NCBI RefSeq assembly: GCF_017352115.1
Contig: NZ_CP071448.1
Span: forward strand, 3,371,001-3,435,000
DNA length: 64,000 nucleotides
DNA from: Flavobacterium endoglycinae
GTDB taxonomy: Bacteria > Bacteroidota > Bacteroidia > Flavobacteriales > Flavobacteriaceae
Direction of reading: 5' to 3'
The first letter of the stretch is position 1, and each line of letters begins with the position of its first letter. Positions 15,551 through 24,756 of the stretch are shown here, piece by piece. Under the pieces are notes generated by a model. It saw only the letters and a list, made by a program, of their open reading frames with translations. It made no database searches and had not been told where the DNA came from. The translations under genes were made by a program, and so were the position numbers.

Positions 15551-17500
15551 ATGTCGAGTATTATTCAATTACTTCCTGATCACGTTGCTAACCAAATTGC
15601 TGCTGGAGAGGTGGTTCAAAGACCCGCTTCAGTTGTAAAAGAATTGTTAGAAAATGCTGTTGATGCCAAAGCAACTGATATTAAATTGATTATAAAAGAT
15701 GCCGGCAAATCATTGGTGCAAGTTATTGATAATGGATTAGGGATGACTGTAACCGATGCGCGTTTGTGTTTCGCTCGTCATGCAACTTCAAAAATCCGTC
15801 AGGCCGAAGATTTATTTTCGCTTGGAACAAAAGGTTTCCGTGGAGAAGCGCTGGCTTCTATCGCTGCTATTGCACACATGGAATTGAAAACGAAGCAAGA
15901 ACAAGACGAACTGGGAACTCATATTGTTATTGAAGGAAGTAAATTTGTTTCGCAGGAAGTGGCTGTTTTGCCCAAAGGAACTTCGTTTGCCGTTAAAAAT
16001 TTATTTTTCAATATTCCGGCTCGTCGTAATTTCTTAAAGTCAGATACAGTTGAATTCCGTCATGTAATGGATGAATTTCAACGAGTGGCTATGGCGCATC
16101 CTAACATTCATTTTAGTTTTTACCACAACGGAAGCGAATTGTATAATCTTCCAGCTGCCGGATACCGTCAGCGAATTGTGGGGATTATGTCGGGTAAAAC
16201 CAATGAAAAATTAGTTCCGGTTAATGAAGAGACTGAAATTATCAGCATTCAGGGGTTTGTATGCAAACCTGAGTTTGCTAAAAAAACCAGAGGCGAACAG
16301 TTTTTCTTTGTAAACGATCGTTTTATCAAAAGCGGATATCTGCATCACGCTGTTATGGCGGCTTATGATGGTTTGCTGAAAGATGGTTTACAGCCAAGTT
16401 ATTTCTTGTATCTGCAAGTGCCGCCCAATACAATTGATATTAACATTCATCCCACCAAAACTGAAATTAAGTTTGATGATGAACAAGCTCTATATGCTAT
16501 TTTAAGAGCGTCTATAAAACATAGTTTAGGACAGTTTAATGTAGCGCCGGTTTTAGATTTTGATCGGGATTCCAATTTAGACACACCCTATCATTATAAA
16601 GATTTAGAAGCTGAAACTCCAACAATTCAGGTTGACGGGACTTTTAATCCGTTTACAGATGATAAAACTAACCAGCATTACACCAAAGCTAATTCTGGTT
16701 CTAGTTATAGTTCTGGATTGTCTTCGTCATCTTCCTCGTCTTCATCTTCAGGATCTTCGTACTCAGGTTCGTCTTATTCGGGATATTCTAAACGAGTTGA
16801 GCCAACAGCAAGCTGGGAAAGTTTGTATGTAGGTTTGGATACCGAAAATCCAGAAACGATTGAAAGTTCTCCTTTTACATTCGAAAATGAAGAAGTAACT
16901 TCTTCATTGTTTAATGATAATGAAGTGGAACAAGCGAGTCAGAAAACCTATCAAATTCATAAAAAATATATTGTATCTCCAATCAAATCAGGAATGGTGA
17001 TTGTAGATCAGCAGCGTGCGCATCAGCGTATTTTATACGAGCAGTTTCTGCTGAATATGACCGTAAATCAAGCGGCAAGCCAGCAATTGCTTTTTCCGTT
17101 GGATTTGTTTTATTCTGCTGCCGAAATGGAACTTATCGAAGAACTGAAACCATCTCTTGAAACAACAGGATTTATTTTTGATAATACAAAATCTGATCAC
17201 GTTGTAATTTCAGGAATCCCGGTAAATATTACCGAAAGTGAAGTTTCGATGGTAATTGATCAATTGCTGAGTGATTTACAGGATGGGATTCCAGCAAACA
17301 GTTATAGTCAGAATGATACTATTGCAAAATCAATGGCTAAAAGTTTAGCGGTTAAAACCGGATCGTATTTAACCGAAAAAGAACAGGATAATTTAGTAAA
17401 CGGTTTGTTTGCTTGTAAAGATCCAAATATTTCACCTTTTCAAAAACCTACTTTCATTACCATGCGTGTGGAAGATATAGATAAAAAGTTTGCCTTATGA
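15551..17500 (+). CDS. mutL: DNA mismatch repair protein MutL
   Basis: MutL (649 aa) links mismatch recognition by MutS to strand removal. The N-terminal GHKL ATPase is intact: 'ELLENAVDAKATDI', 'VIDNGLGM', 'ARHATSKI' and 'GTKGFRGEALASIAAI'. The linker at about 381-415 is almost pure Ser/Gly/Tyr. In the C-terminal domain, the endonuclease motif DQHAxxExxxxE of latent-nuclease MutL proteins is replaced by DQQRAHQRILYE (about 486-497). The later CPHGRP metal motif is replaced by SPFQKP (about 628-633). It therefore probably lacks nicking activity. The next gene overlaps its stop by 4 bp. Confidence 0.95.
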   Translation: MSSIIQLLPDHVANQIAAGEVVQRPASVVKELLENAVDAKATDIKLIIKDAGKSLVQVIDNGLGMTVTDARLCFARHATSKIRQAEDLFSLGTKGFRGEALASIAAIAHMELKTKQEQDELGTHIVIEGSKFVSQEVAVLPKGTSFAVKNLFFNIPARRNFLKSDTVEFRHVMDEFQRVAMAHPNIHFSFYHNGSELYNLPAAGYRQRIVGIMSGKTNEKLVPVNEETEIISIQGFVCKPEFAKKTRGEQFFFVNDRFIKSGYLHHAVMAAYDGLLKDGLQPSYFLYLQVPPNTIDINIHPTKTEIKFDDEQALYAILRASIKHSLGQFNVAPVLDFDRDSNLDTPYHYKDLEAETPTIQVDGTFNPFTDDKTNQHYTKANSGSSYSSGLSSSSSSSSSSGSSYSGSSYSGYSKRVEPTASWESLYVGLDTENPETIESSPFTFENEEVTSSLFNDNEVEQASQKTYQIHKKYIVSPIKSGMVIVDQQRAHQRILYEQFLLNMTVNQAASQQLLFPLDLFYSAAEMELIEELKPSLETTGFIFDNTKSDHVVISGIPVNITESEVSMVIDQLLSDLQDGIPANSYSQNDTIAKSMAKSLAVKTGSYLTEKEQDNLVNGLFACKDPNISPFQKPTFITMRVEDIDKKFAL

Positions 17501-18246
17501 TGAATATGACTCCAGTTGTAAAACAACTGCTTATAATTAATATTATCTTTTTTATCGGTGCTCAGCTGGTGCCGGTTTCGTATGAATATCTAGCACTTTT
17601 CTTTCCAGAAAATCCAGAGTTTCAGGTTTGGCAGCCTCTTACTCATATGTTTATGCATGGCGGATTTGCGCATATTGCTTTCAATATGTTTGCTTTATAT
17701 TCGTTTGGATCGACATTAGAACATTTTTGGGGCGGCAGAAAATTTCTTTTCTTTTACATTTCATGCGGATTGGGAGCTGCTTTGGTGAATTTTGCTGTTA
17801 ACTATTATTTCTATCAAGACAGTTTAGCTATTTTACAGGCACACGGATTTCCTAAAGCAAATGTGCTTAGTCTGCTTAATGATGGAAAGATCGATACCAG
17901 ATGGCAGGAAATCTTAACCGTTTCAGAATTTAAGCATTTTATGAATGCTTATTTAGGAACTGTTGTAGGTGCATCAGGTGCTATTTATGGATTGCTTGTG
18001 GCATTTACATTTATGTTTCCTAATGCTGAACTCGGAATTTTGTTTATACCGATTCCAATAAAAGCAAAATATTTTGTACCGATTTATATGCTTTTATTTG
18101 ATGGTTTTTTTGGAATCTTCGGAAGTTCATTAATGGGAATTGAATCTGGAATTGCGCATTATGCCCACATTGGAGGTGCTTTTTTCGGATTTATGATCAT
18201 GTGGTACTGGAAAAAAAATCAGTTTAATAACAATCGTTGGAATTAA
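17497..18246 (+). CDS. Rhomboid-family intramembrane serine protease (1)
   Basis: This 249-aa polytopic membrane protein cleaves transmembrane substrates within the bilayer. It has the rhomboid signatures: 'HMFMHGGFAHIAFNMFALYS' (loop 1 and helix 2), the nucleophile Ser160 in GASGAIYG, and the general base His224 in 'HYAHIGGAFFG'. Six hydrophobic segments are apparent. It has an insert of about 40 residues between helices 3 and 4 ('DSLAILQAHGFPKANVLSLL'). The start ATGATG overlaps mutL by 4 bp, so it is translationally coupled. Substrates are unknown. Confidence 0.93.
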   Translation: MMNMTPVVKQLLIINIIFFIGAQLVPVSYEYLALFFPENPEFQVWQPLTHMFMHGGFAHIAFNMFALYSFGSTLEHFWGGRKFLFFYISCGLGAALVNFAVNYYFYQDSLAILQAHGFPKANVLSLLNDGKIDTRWQEILTVSEFKHFMNAYLGTVVGASGAIYGLLVAFTFMFPNAELGILFIPIPIKAKYFVPIYMLLFDGFFGIFGSSLMGIESGIAHYAHIGGAFFGFMIMWYWKKNQFNNNRWN

Positions 18247-18289
18247 TTTTTAACTTTAATATTAATTTTAAGAACCAAACGAATACTTT

Positions 18290-19153
18290 ATGAACATTCT
18301 TGACGATTTAAAAATGCAGTATAGACTAGGTGGTATCGCAATGCGCGTTATTTATTGGAATATTGCCTGTTTTATGATTTCATTAATTTTTTTCTATGGG
18401 TTTTCAAACGGTCTGTTTTCTTTCCCAAACTGGTTGGCGCTATCGTCAGATCCGCAGGTTTTTTTATTTAAACCATGGACATTTTTAACCTATGCTTTTT
18501 TCCATTTCGGATTCATGCATTTGTTGTTCAATATGCTGGTTTTAAACTTTGCCAGTAATTTATTCCTGACCTTTTTTACTCAGAAACAATACTTAGGATT
18601 ATATATTTTAGGAGCTATATTTTCAGGTATCGTATTTGCGTTAAGCTTTTATGTTTTAGGAACTGCTGCTTCAATAGTAGGTGCTTCGGCAGCCATTATG
18701 GCAATTTTGGTTGCGGCAACAACGTATCAGCCTCTAATGAATGTTCGTTTGTTTTTGTTTGGAAATGTAAAACTCTGGCATATTACGGCAGTAATCTTGG
18801 TTTTAGATTTAATGCAGTTCCGCTTAGATAATATGGGCGGACACATTTCGCATTTGGCTGGAGCTTTCTTTGGATTTGTGTATATTAAACTTCTTCAAAA
18901 CGGAACGGATTTAAGTATTGTTATTTCCAAAACATTAGACTTTTTTGCTAATTTATTTAGAAAATCTCCAACGACACCATTTAAAACCGTTCATAAGAAT
19001 TATAAAAAACCTGCAGAAAAAACGTCTTCAAGAATTGTTACCAAAGATAAAACACAGCAGCAGATAGATGAGATTTTAGACAAAATTAGCCAGTCTGGTT
19101 ATGATTGTCTTACCAAAGAAGAAAAAGAGTTTTTGTTTAAAGCTGGAAAATAA
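18290..19153 (+). CDS. Rhomboid-family intramembrane serine protease (2) with C-terminal extension
   Basis: This second, divergent rhomboid (287 aa) lies 43 bp after the first. The catalytic Ser133 is in IVGASAAIMA, the His188 is in 'ISHLAGAFFGF', and 'FFHFGFMHLLFNMLVLNF' is the helix 2 motif. After the membrane core (about 25-205) comes a basic linker, then a soluble tail of about 45 residues ('QQQIDEILDKISQSGYDCLT', 'KEEKEFLFKAGK'). This tail is a small conserved C-terminal module seen on Bacteroidota rhomboids. Two rhomboids in tandem suggest distinct substrates, or a proteolytic pair. Confidence 0.92.
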   Translation: MNILDDLKMQYRLGGIAMRVIYWNIACFMISLIFFYGFSNGLFSFPNWLALSSDPQVFLFKPWTFLTYAFFHFGFMHLLFNMLVLNFASNLFLTFFTQKQYLGLYILGAIFSGIVFALSFYVLGTAASIVGASAAIMAILVAATTYQPLMNVRLFLFGNVKLWHITAVILVLDLMQFRLDNMGGHISHLAGAFFGFVYIKLLQNGTDLSIVISKTLDFFANLFRKSPTTPFKTVHKNYKKPAEKTSSRIVTKDKTQQQIDEILDKISQSGYDCLTKEEKEFLFKAGK

Positions 19154-19170
19154 TCCTTAGGCAGTAAATT

Positions 19171-20223
19171 ATGAAAAACCTTTCGTGGTTTAATAAAATA
19201 ATGTTCTTCCTGAATATAGTGCTAACGGTGTTTACATTTACAGTCTATATTCTGCCTTTTTTAGCGCCTAAAAGTTTTCCGCTTTTATCGGTGCTTACGC
19301 TGTTTATGCCGGCTTTTTTTGTAATGAATGGGTTGTTCTTTATTTATTGGGCAATTCAGTTTAAAAAGCGCCTTATTCTGTCTGGCTTGGTTTTATTGAT
19401 GGGAATTACCTTTATCAATAAGTTCTATAAATTTTCTGCCAAAGAATATGTCAAAGATGAAAAAGATTTCTCGGTAATGAGTTACAACGTTCGTCTTTTT
19501 AATGTTTTCAAATGGCTGGATCGTGATGATATACCAGAAAATATAAAAGCCTTTATTGACGAGAAAGATCCGGATATTTTATGTATTCAGGAATATTCAA
19601 ATTCGGCACATCTGGATTTAAAAGTGTATCCGCATCGTTATATTTTTATTGATGGAAAACAAATAAAAACGGGACAAGCAATTTTTTCAAAATTCCCAAT
19701 TATAAACGAAGGAAACATCGTTTTTCCTAAATCGGATAATAATGTGATTTATGCTGATATTAAGCGCGGAAAAGACGTTATACGCGTTTATAACATGCAT
19801 TTACAATCCATTAAAATCTCGCCTGATGTAACGGAGATTTCGGATGATATTGACAATGTAAATCAGAAGAAATCACAGCTTATTTACGCCCGAATCAGTA
19901 AAGGATTCAGACAACAGCAAGAACAGGCGGAAATGTTCAAGGAAAATATAAAAACCTGTAAAAGCCCGATTATTATCTGCGGAGACATGAATAATAGTCC
20001 ATTTTCGTATGTATATCGAAATATTAAGGGCAAATTGAAAGATGCTTTTGAAGAAGCAGGAGAAGGCTTTGGGGCTACTTATAAATTCAAATACTATCCG
20101 GCAAGAATCGATTATATCTTTACCGATACTCGAATGAAAGTAAAACAGTTTGAAAGTTTTCCTGATTTCGAAAACTCAGATCATTATCCAATAATGACCC
20201 GTCTTTCGTTAATGGAGCAATAA
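19171..20223 (+). CDS. Membrane-anchored endonuclease/exonuclease/phosphatase family protein
   Basis: This 350-aa protein has three N-terminal hydrophobic segments at about 8-30, 38-60 and 67-83. An EEP-fold catalytic domain follows at about 100-348. The metal and catalytic motifs are 'FSVMSYNVRLFN', 'DPDILCIQEYS', 'VYNMHLQSIKI', 'PIIICGDMNNSPFSYVYR', 'ARIDYIFTD' and 'ENSDHYPIMTRL'. Members hydrolyse phosphodiesters in DNA, lipids or inositol phosphates. The outward-facing anchored form hints at an envelope substrate. It is 17 bp after the second rhomboid gene and probably belongs to the same operon. Confidence 0.9.
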   Translation: MKNLSWFNKIMFFLNIVLTVFTFTVYILPFLAPKSFPLLSVLTLFMPAFFVMNGLFFIYWAIQFKKRLILSGLVLLMGITFINKFYKFSAKEYVKDEKDFSVMSYNVRLFNVFKWLDRDDIPENIKAFIDEKDPDILCIQEYSNSAHLDLKVYPHRYIFIDGKQIKTGQAIFSKFPIINEGNIVFPKSDNNVIYADIKRGKDVIRVYNMHLQSIKISPDVTEISDDIDNVNQKKSQLIYARISKGFRQQQEQAEMFKENIKTCKSPIIICGDMNNSPFSYVYRNIKGKLKDAFEEAGEGFGATYKFKYYPARIDYIFTDTRMKVKQFESFPDFENSDHYPIMTRLSLMEQ

Positions 20224-20225
20224 TT

Positions 20226-20840
20226 TTAGATTACTTTTTGTGATTTAAGATAATCCATTGCAAATTTTCCTTCGTTAAAAAGTAAATCTAAAACACTTAA
20301 ATTATTGATGAATCCGTGTTTGTCGTCAAAAACCTGTGTGTATTTTTCGAATGAATTCTGGTCTTTTTTTCCGTTTGCCAAATATCTAAAATCTGAAAAA
20401 TTGGTTACTTCATGAAAGTATTCTTCGGTTTTTTCGAATTCTAATTTCATGCGCAGACATTTGGTTACTGTTTCTAAAACTTCCATGTTTAAATCCATTA
20501 GAAAGGTATGTTTCTTTTCGAAAACAGGAACAATATCATCTTCAAAGTATTCGAAGAAAGGAGAGCTTCTGTAGGCGGCTTCCAATGATTTAAAATGCTG
20601 TTTCTGCCAGTCAAATTCATTTTCGATCAAAATATCTTTTGTTTTTTGATGCGCTGCTTTTGAATGTTTAACAGGAATATTTAAAAGTTGAATTCCATTC
20701 GGACTATAGATATAGGTGCGATTTCTGTTAGTCTGCTTCTGAAAATTATCTTCCATTTCAAAAGTGATAGTGTCAGACTGCGCCATTACAGCAAAGTGAC
20801 TAATTGATGGAAAATAAGTAGGAAGTAATAAGGAATTCAT
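20226..20840 (-). CDS. WbqC-family protein
   Basis: This 204-aa soluble protein matches the WbqC family, found in O-antigen clusters and scattered in Bacteroidota genomes, with unproven function. Start 20840 gives MNSLLLPTYFPSISHFAVMA, the standard family N-terminus. An ATG at 20873 would draw its residues from an extragenic palindrome and is rejected. Other family motifs are 'FQKQTNRNRTYIYSPNG' and 'DWQKQHFKSLEAAYRSSPFF' followed by 'EYFEDDIVPVFEK'. It is convergent with the EEP gene, only 2 bp apart, and lies downstream of lepB on the same strand. Confidence 0.88.
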   Translation of the reverse strand: MNSLLLPTYFPSISHFAVMAQSDTITFEMEDNFQKQTNRNRTYIYSPNGIQLLNIPVKHSKAAHQKTKDILIENEFDWQKQHFKSLEAAYRSSPFFEYFEDDIVPVFEKKHTFLMDLNMEVLETVTKCLRMKLEFEKTEEYFHEVTNFSDFRYLANGKKDQNSFEKYTQVFDDKHGFINNLSVLDLLFNEGKFAMDYLKSQKVI

Positions 20841-20862
20841 TTTGTGTTTATGTTTAAAAGTT

Positions 20863-20910
20863 TCAGGTTTCAAGTTTCAAGTTTGTGTGAACCTGAAACT
20901 TGAAACCTGA
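20863..20910. repeat. Extragenic inverted repeat (TCAGGTTTCAAGTTTCA)
   Basis: A perfect 17-bp stem TCAGGTTTCAAGTTTCA (20863-20879) pairs with TGAAACTTGAAACCTGA (20894-20910) across a 14-base loop. It lies just upstream of the WbqC-family start codon and after the lepB stop. Confidence 0.75.
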
Positions 20911-20932
20911 GATAAAAATAACTTATTTTAAT

Positions 20933-22489
20933 TTATGCTTTGTTTTGTTTTCTTTTTCTCCAGAAGAATTCTCCAACAAAGTAAAGAGCAAGAGCAATTA
21001 AGAAATATTTGAAATATGACTGAGGCTGCCCTTCACCATCAACAGTTGTGAATACTCTGTTCCAGCGGATTTTATTAATGCCTTTTCCGTTAGTGTCCCA
21101 GCTCATCCAAATGAAAACGGGCTTTCCTACAATATGATTTTCTGGAACATAACCCCAATAACGGCTGTCTTCTGAGTTATGACGGTTGTCTCCCATCATC
21201 CAGTAATAGTTCTGTTTGAAGGTGTATGTGTTTGTTTCTTTTCCGTTGATTAAGAATTTAGAACCTTTTAATTCTAGGGTATTTCCTTCGTAGTTAGTTA
21301 TAATTTCTTTGTAAAAAGGAAGTGATTCGTTGGTTAACGCAACAGTTTTTCCTTCCTGCGGAATATAAATCGGACCAAAATTATCCTGATTCCATTTATT
21401 GATATGAGGGAAAATTCTATTGTCGTTCGTTCTGTCGATTATTCTTGTAACAGAACTAACGCCAGGAGTGTTTTTAAAACGTTCTGCGCTGGCTTCTGTT
21501 AAAGCTCCTAGTACAAGTGTATCTCTTTTTTGATCGTCTAAAAAATAACCGCCATCTGTAATGTCTAATTCTTTAATTAGAGATTGTAAATCAACTGGTG
21601 TTTTTCCGTCAAATGCAATTTTGTATGAATACTGTGGTTTTGCTCTTTCTGGTAAAATTAACTTTGCACCGTTAATGAAAACAAATCCATCTTTTATAGA
21701 TAAGCTGTCTCCAGGAATACCCACACATCTTTTTACATAGTTTGATTTCTTGTCGATAGGTTTTATTACTCCTGGTCTTCCTTTTGGTTCAAAAAAGTAA
21801 TGTACCGTATCAACAGGCCAGTTAAACACTACAATATCATTTCGTTTGATATGTTCGAACGCAGGAAGTCTGAAGTATGGCAATTGTGGCCAGCTTAAAT
21901 ATGATTTTCTTTTTGTTAACGGAATAGAATCATGAACCATTGGTAATGCCACTGTAGTCATTGGTACTCTTGGTCCGTAGTTAACTTTACTCACAAATAA
22001 GAAATCTCCAATTAATAATGATTTTTCTAATGAAGAAGTTGGAATGGTGTAAGGCTGAATAACATAAGTGTGTACCAAAGTAGCTACGATAATAGCAAAA
22101 AGTAAAGAACTTACTGTGTCGGCAGCTTTGTTTTCAGGTTTTAATTCTCGGTTAGCATTGTATTCTAATTTTTGTGTATAGTTTACGTAATAGATGTAAA
22201 AACCAAGGGTGAAAATTCCAAGAATAGTATCTAAAGTTGATTTTTTACCAAAAGTTCTAAGTGTTTCAACCCAAACAACTGGAAACATAATCAAGTTAAT
22301 AATTGGAATGAAAAGCAACAATGTCCACCAAGTTGGACGGCCGATGATTTTCATTAAAACAATTGCATTGTAAACAGGAATTGCGGCTTCCCAGCTTTTT
22401 CTTCCTGCTGCCTGATATAGTTTCCAAGTTCCTAAAAAGTGAATTACTTGTACCGCTAGGAAAAATACGAACCAAAGATATAGTGTCAT
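20933..22489 (-). CDS. lepB: Signal peptidase I
   Basis: LepB removes signal peptides from exported proteins at the outer face of the inner membrane. At 518 aa it is about twice the usual length, which is typical of Bacteroidota. The N-terminus has three or four hydrophobic segments before the catalytic part, and there is a large insert between the two halves of the catalytic domain (about 270-400). The Ser nucleophile region is 'YTIPTSSLEKSLLIGDFLFV' (about 148-167). The general base Lys is in 'YVKRCVGIPGDSLSI' (about 250), and the C-terminal box is 'YWMMGDNRHNSEDSRYWG'. One more hydrophobic segment lies at the C-terminus. It follows dapB on the same strand. Confidence 0.95.
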   Translation of the reverse strand: MTLYLWFVFFLAVQVIHFLGTWKLYQAAGRKSWEAAIPVYNAIVLMKIIGRPTWWTLLLFIPIINLIMFPVVWVETLRTFGKKSTLDTILGIFTLGFYIYYVNYTQKLEYNANRELKPENKAADTVSSLLFAIIVATLVHTYVIQPYTIPTSSLEKSLLIGDFLFVSKVNYGPRVPMTTVALPMVHDSIPLTKRKSYLSWPQLPYFRLPAFEHIKRNDIVVFNWPVDTVHYFFEPKGRPGVIKPIDKKSNYVKRCVGIPGDSLSIKDGFVFINGAKLILPERAKPQYSYKIAFDGKTPVDLQSLIKELDITDGGYFLDDQKRDTLVLGALTEASAERFKNTPGVSSVTRIIDRTNDNRIFPHINKWNQDNFGPIYIPQEGKTVALTNESLPFYKEIITNYEGNTLELKGSKFLINGKETNTYTFKQNYYWMMGDNRHNSEDSRYWGYVPENHIVGKPVFIWMSWDTNGKGINKIRWNRVFTTVDGEGQPQSYFKYFLIALALYFVGEFFWRKRKQNKA

Positions 22490-22545
22490 AATATTGTATT
22501 TTAAGTTTCAAATTCAAGATTTAATAATCTGGAATTTTAGTCGAT

Positions 22546-23247
22546 TTATTGTAAGTTTAGAACATCTTTCATAGTGAAAATCCCTTGTTTTCCTGCCAGC
22601 CATTCTGCAGCGATAACAGCGCCAAGAGCAAATCCCTCACGGTTGTGAGCAGTATGTTTGATTTCGATGCTGTCAATAGGAGAGTCGTAAGTTACCGTGT
22701 GAGTGCCTGGAACTTCGCCAATTCTTTTTGCTTCAATATGAATCTGATTGTTTTTTGCTTCTTCTAAAGTCCATTCAGCATAATTGCTATTTTCGATTAC
22801 ACCTTGTGCCAAAGATATAGCCGTGCCGCTTGGAGCATCCAGTTTATGAATGTGGTGAATTTCTTCCATTGAAACTTTATAAGAATCAAATTGGCTCATG
22901 ATTTTGGCTAAATATTCATTTAATCCAAAGAAAATATTTACTCCTAAACTGAAGTTTGAGCTAGAGATAAAACCTCCTTTTTTCTCGTTGCAAAGAGCAA
23001 TCATTTCGTCATAATGTTCTAACCATCCAGTTGTTCCTGAAACTACTGGAACATTAGAATTGAAACAAGCAGAAATATTGCTTACTGCTGCAGTAGGAAC
23101 GCTGAAATCGATGGCAACATCGGCAGTTGAAAGTCCGTCGTAGGTGTTGAATTCATCCTTTTTCAGGACAATTTCATGACCTCTTTCCAGAGCAATTCTT
23201 TCGATTACTTTACCCATTTTTCCGTATCCTAAAAGCGCAATTTTCAT
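22546..23247 (-). CDS. dapB: 4-hydroxy-tetrahydrodipicolinate reductase
   Basis: DapB reduces hydroxy-tetrahydrodipicolinate with NAD(P)H in the lysine and diaminopimelate pathway, feeding peptidoglycan synthesis. The 233-aa product has the dinucleotide motif 'LLGYGKMGKVIE' (about 4-15), 'PVVSGTTGWLEHYDE', and the catalytic and substrate motif 'EIHHIHKLDAPSGTA' (His/Lys). 'SIEIKHTAHNREGFALGAV' follows near the end. It lacks part of the N-terminal helix found in enterobacterial enzymes, which is normal for Bacteroidota. It lies in the order parA-parB-DUF5683-dapB-lepB, all on the minus strand with short spacers. Confidence 0.95.
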   Translation of the reverse strand: MKIALLGYGKMGKVIERIALERGHEIVLKKDEFNTYDGLSTADVAIDFSVPTAAVSNISACFNSNVPVVSGTTGWLEHYDEMIALCNEKKGGFISSSNFSLGVNIFFGLNEYLAKIMSQFDSYKVSMEEIHHIHKLDAPSGTAISLAQGVIENSNYAEWTLEEAKNNQIHIEAKRIGEVPGTHTVTYDSPIDSIEIKHTAHNREGFALGAVIAAEWLAGKQGIFTMKDVLNLQ

Positions 23248-23288
23248 TTTGTATTATTGTTTGTGAATTTTAAACAGAAAAACTCTGC

Positions 23289-23849
23289 TTAAAAACGATA
23301 GTTAAAAGTTAGTCCAACGTTTGGTTTAAATGTTACATCTGCCGGATAAATTTCCGGACGCATTGATAGTCTTTCGTTTACATTAAATTGAAGTAATGCC
23401 GCATCAACATTGGCATCGATAATGTTTAAAACGTAAAAACCAACAACAAATAAGGCAGATAAATCCCTGTTTCTCTGATAAAATTTTTGACCAGCAATTA
23501 ATCGGCTGTCATCAAGAAACTGATAATTATCGTCGTTATAGCCTTCTAATCTTCGTTTGTAGGCATCGCGATAATCATGGTATTTTTTATTGTTGTCAAT
23601 GTAGAAATATAAACTGGTTCCGATTGCTCCATACACAAGCGGGATTTTCCAGTATTTTTTATTGTATGCCTGACCTAAACCAGGCAATATAGCAGAATAG
23701 AATGCTGCTTTTGCTGGTGTCAGCGGGTCTATCTCCTGCAATGCAGTAGTGTCTTTTACGACCAAAACCGTGTCTTTTTTTACCTGGGCAAAAAGAGATA
23801 CGGTTCCTATGAGAAAGAACAATAAACTTATGGGGACAATTTTATTCAC
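23289..23849 (-). CDS. DUF5683 domain-containing exported protein
   Basis: This 186-aa protein has a signal peptide (MNKIVPISLLFFLIGTVSLF, cleavage near 'AQ'). A conserved core reads 'PAKAAFYSAILPGLGQAYNK', 'KYWKIPLVYGAIGTSLYFYI' and 'NLSALFVVGFYVLNIIDANV'-like text, as in DUF5683 proteins. The Gly-rich 'LPGLGQAYNKKYWK' motif resembles the P-domain membrane hairpin of small conserved envelope proteins. Its stop overlaps the end of the parB start region: it begins at the exact last base of parB, so translation is coupled. Its position between parAB, dapB and lepB is common in flavobacteria. The function is unknown. Confidence 0.82.
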   Translation of the reverse strand: MNKIVPISLLFFLIGTVSLFAQVKKDTVLVVKDTTALQEIDPLTPAKAAFYSAILPGLGQAYNKKYWKIPLVYGAIGTSLYFYIDNNKKYHDYRDAYKRRLEGYNDDNYQFLDDSRLIAGQKFYQRNRDLSALFVVGFYVLNIIDANVDAALLQFNVNERLSMRPEIYPADVTFKPNVGLTFNYRF

Positions 23850-24751
23850 TATCCGTTAATTAATTTTATAATTCGGTTAAAGTCGGCCTCAGAATTAAAT
23901 GGAATAGTAATTTTTCCTTTTCCGTTGCCAGCGACTTTAATATCAACTTTCGAACCAAAATAGTCGTTGAAAGTATTTTTTTGAGTTTCTCTCACTACAA
24001 ATGCAGAATCTGCTTTAGGTTTTCCCTCGGCTTTTGGCTGCTGTCCTTCGTGATAATTTTTAACTAAAGCTTCGGTTTCACGAACAGATAAATTCTGGCT
24101 TACGATTTTTTGATAGATATCTGTCTGCACATCTAAATCTTCAATATTGATAATCGCACGACCGTGTCCCATACTGATGAAGCCATCACGAATACCTGTC
24201 TGGATAATCGGATCTAGTTTTAAAAGACGTAAGTAGTTAGAAATTGTTGAACGTTTTTTTCCAACGCGCTCGCTCATCTGTTCTTGTGTTAATTGGATTT
24301 CGTCAATTAAACGCTGGTAAGAAAGAGCAATCTCGATTGGGTCTAAATCATGACGCTGGATGTTTTCAACCAATGCCATAACCAATGACTCATTGTCATT
24401 AGCAATACGAATGTATGCCGGAACATGAGTTAAGCCAATTAAAGTAGAAGCACGTAAACGACGCTCTCCAGAAATTAACTGGTATTTATTAAAGTCTAAT
24501 TTTCGAACAGTAATAGGTTGAATTACACCAAGTTCTTTAATAGAAGTGGCTAACTCACGTAATGATTCTTCATTAAAATTGCTTCTAGGCTGAAACGGAT
24601 TTATTTCGATAGCACTTATTTCAAGCTCAATAATATTTCCAACAACCTTATCGGCATTTTTGTCTTCTACCGATTTAATGTCGTTTTCTGGATCTTTTAA
24701 TAATGCTGATAATCCTCTTCCTAAGGCTTGTTTTTTAATTGCTTTTGTCAT
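23849..24751 (-). CDS. parB: Chromosome-partitioning protein ParB
   Basis: ParB (300 aa) is a CTP-dependent DNA clamp that loads at parS and works with ParA in origin segregation. The N-terminal ParA-stimulating peptide is 'KKQALGRGLSALLKDPEND'. The ParB/Srx CTP-binding domain has 'INPFQPRSNFNEESLRELA' and the 'ISGERRLRAS' box. The helix-turn-helix for parS lies around 'QLTQEQMSERVGKKRSTISN'. The C-terminal dimerisation domain ends 'SEADFNRIIKLING'. It starts 5 bp after parA on the same strand. I found no parS site in the window. Confidence 0.96.
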   Translation of the reverse strand: MTKAIKKQALGRGLSALLKDPENDIKSVEDKNADKVVGNIIELEISAIEINPFQPRSNFNEESLRELATSIKELGVIQPITVRKLDFNKYQLISGERRLRASTLIGLTHVPAYIRIANDNESLVMALVENIQRHDLDPIEIALSYQRLIDEIQLTQEQMSERVGKKRSTISNYLRLLKLDPIIQTGIRDGFISMGHGRAIINIEDLDVQTDIYQKIVSQNLSVRETEALVKNYHEGQQPKAEGKPKADSAFVVRETQKNTFNDYFGSKVDIKVAGNGKGKITIPFNSEADFNRIIKLING

Positions 24752-24756
24752 AAAAA

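Noticed and set aside
20841..20873. Upstream start for the WbqC-family protein
   Set aside because: The added residues come from an extragenic inverted repeat, and homologs begin at MNSLLLPTYF.
24068..24086. GGTTTCACGAACAG inside parB as a parS half-site
   Set aside because: Only one half matches the consensus, so it gives no support for a ParB binding site.
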